The notes beneath the pieces were generated by a model. That model was given only the letters and a program-made list of their open reading frames with translations. It was not told where the DNA came from and searched no databases. 5,872 nt of DNA, taken from an uncultured Eubacteriales bacterium. Its GTDB lineage: Bacteria; Bacillota; Clostridia; Lachnospirales; CAG-274. The stretch lies in assembly GCA_902497185.1 (NCBI GenBank), contig CABVEG010000120.1, positions 1-5,872 of the forward strand, in the 5' to 3' direction. Positions 5,852 through 5,872 of this stretch are shown here, piece by piece. Numbering within the stretch: position 1 is the stretch's first letter; every line of letters starts with the position of its first letter. The position numbers and the translations under genes are program-made.

Positions 5852-5872
5852 TTATAATAATTCCATCAACTT
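5852..5872 (-). CDS. Possible C-terminal tail of an upstream gene (partial)
   Basis: The last six codons of one minus-strand frame read KLMELL followed by TAA at 5854-5852, 19 nt before the terminator stem. That spacing suits the end of a gene. In many Firmicutes recN sits just upstream of spoIVB, so a RecN tail is the first guess, but six residues cannot identify a family. Only the stop position relative to the terminator is evidence; the identity is inference from synteny. Confidence 0.3.
   Translation of the reverse strand, partial: KLMELL

Noticed and set aside
1..5872. Plus-strand open frames of about 60-80 codons throughout the window
   Set aside because: All lie opposite well-identified minus-strand genes or across the intergenic gaps between them, show no recognisable domain, and reflect the complement of biased A+T-rich codons.
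5795..5872. Minus-strand frame that stays open from the right edge through the terminator to a TAG near 5795
   Set aside because: It would read through the perfect 9-bp terminator hairpin and its T-run. The frame ending at 5852 just before the hairpin is a more sensible gene end.
1..5872. Mobile element, CRISPR array, riboswitch, tRNA or rRNA
   Set aside because: I saw no repeated units, transposase or integrase motifs, cloverleaf-like sequence or structured leader. All long frames are core genes, and every gap is under about 140 bases.

Overview
The window looks like chromosomal core sequence from a low-GC, endospore-forming Clostridia, probably Lachnospiraceae-like. The base composition is strongly A+T-rich, the spoIVB–spo0A order is the classic Firmicutes one, and MutS2 and SecG are of Firmicutes type. 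The taxon is an inference from gene content; there is no rRNA or other marker. All genes lie on the minus strand, so the transcriptional order runs from high to low coordinates. I see no mobile element, CRISPR array, tRNA or rRNA.

Right edge (5872–5740): what may be the last codons of an upstream gene (recN would be the expected neighbour) are followed by a strong intrinsic terminator. A sigma-F-like promoter then leads into spoIVB. spoIVB (5739–4507) encodes the membrane-anchored PDZ/S55 serine protease that signals from forespore to mother cell; its catalytic triad is intact. A 92-nt gap with a good sigma-A promoter candidate follows, then a spo0A-family gene (4414–3653) closed by a long terminator. 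Its DNA-binding half is a near-canonical Spo0A effector domain, but the receiver half has lost the acidic pair and the conserved Thr and Lys of the phosphorylation site. This is the most unusual thing in the window.

Middle and left: mutS2 (3507–1147) has its own promoter and a strong Shine-Dalgarno site. After only 17 nt it runs into an OmpR-family response regulator gene (1129–431) that has no histidine kinase next to it. secG (353–102) has its own extended -10 promoter and ends in a terminator. The leftmost 71 bases are the upstream region of a gene outside the window.

The logic is therefore a sporulation pair (SpoIVB, a Spo0A-like regulator), followed by a ribosome/DNA-maintenance ATPase co-transcribed with a two-component regulator, followed by a small Sec translocon subunit. 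The response regulator has a textbook phosphorylation site and serves as an in-window control for how far the Spo0A-like receiver has drifted.
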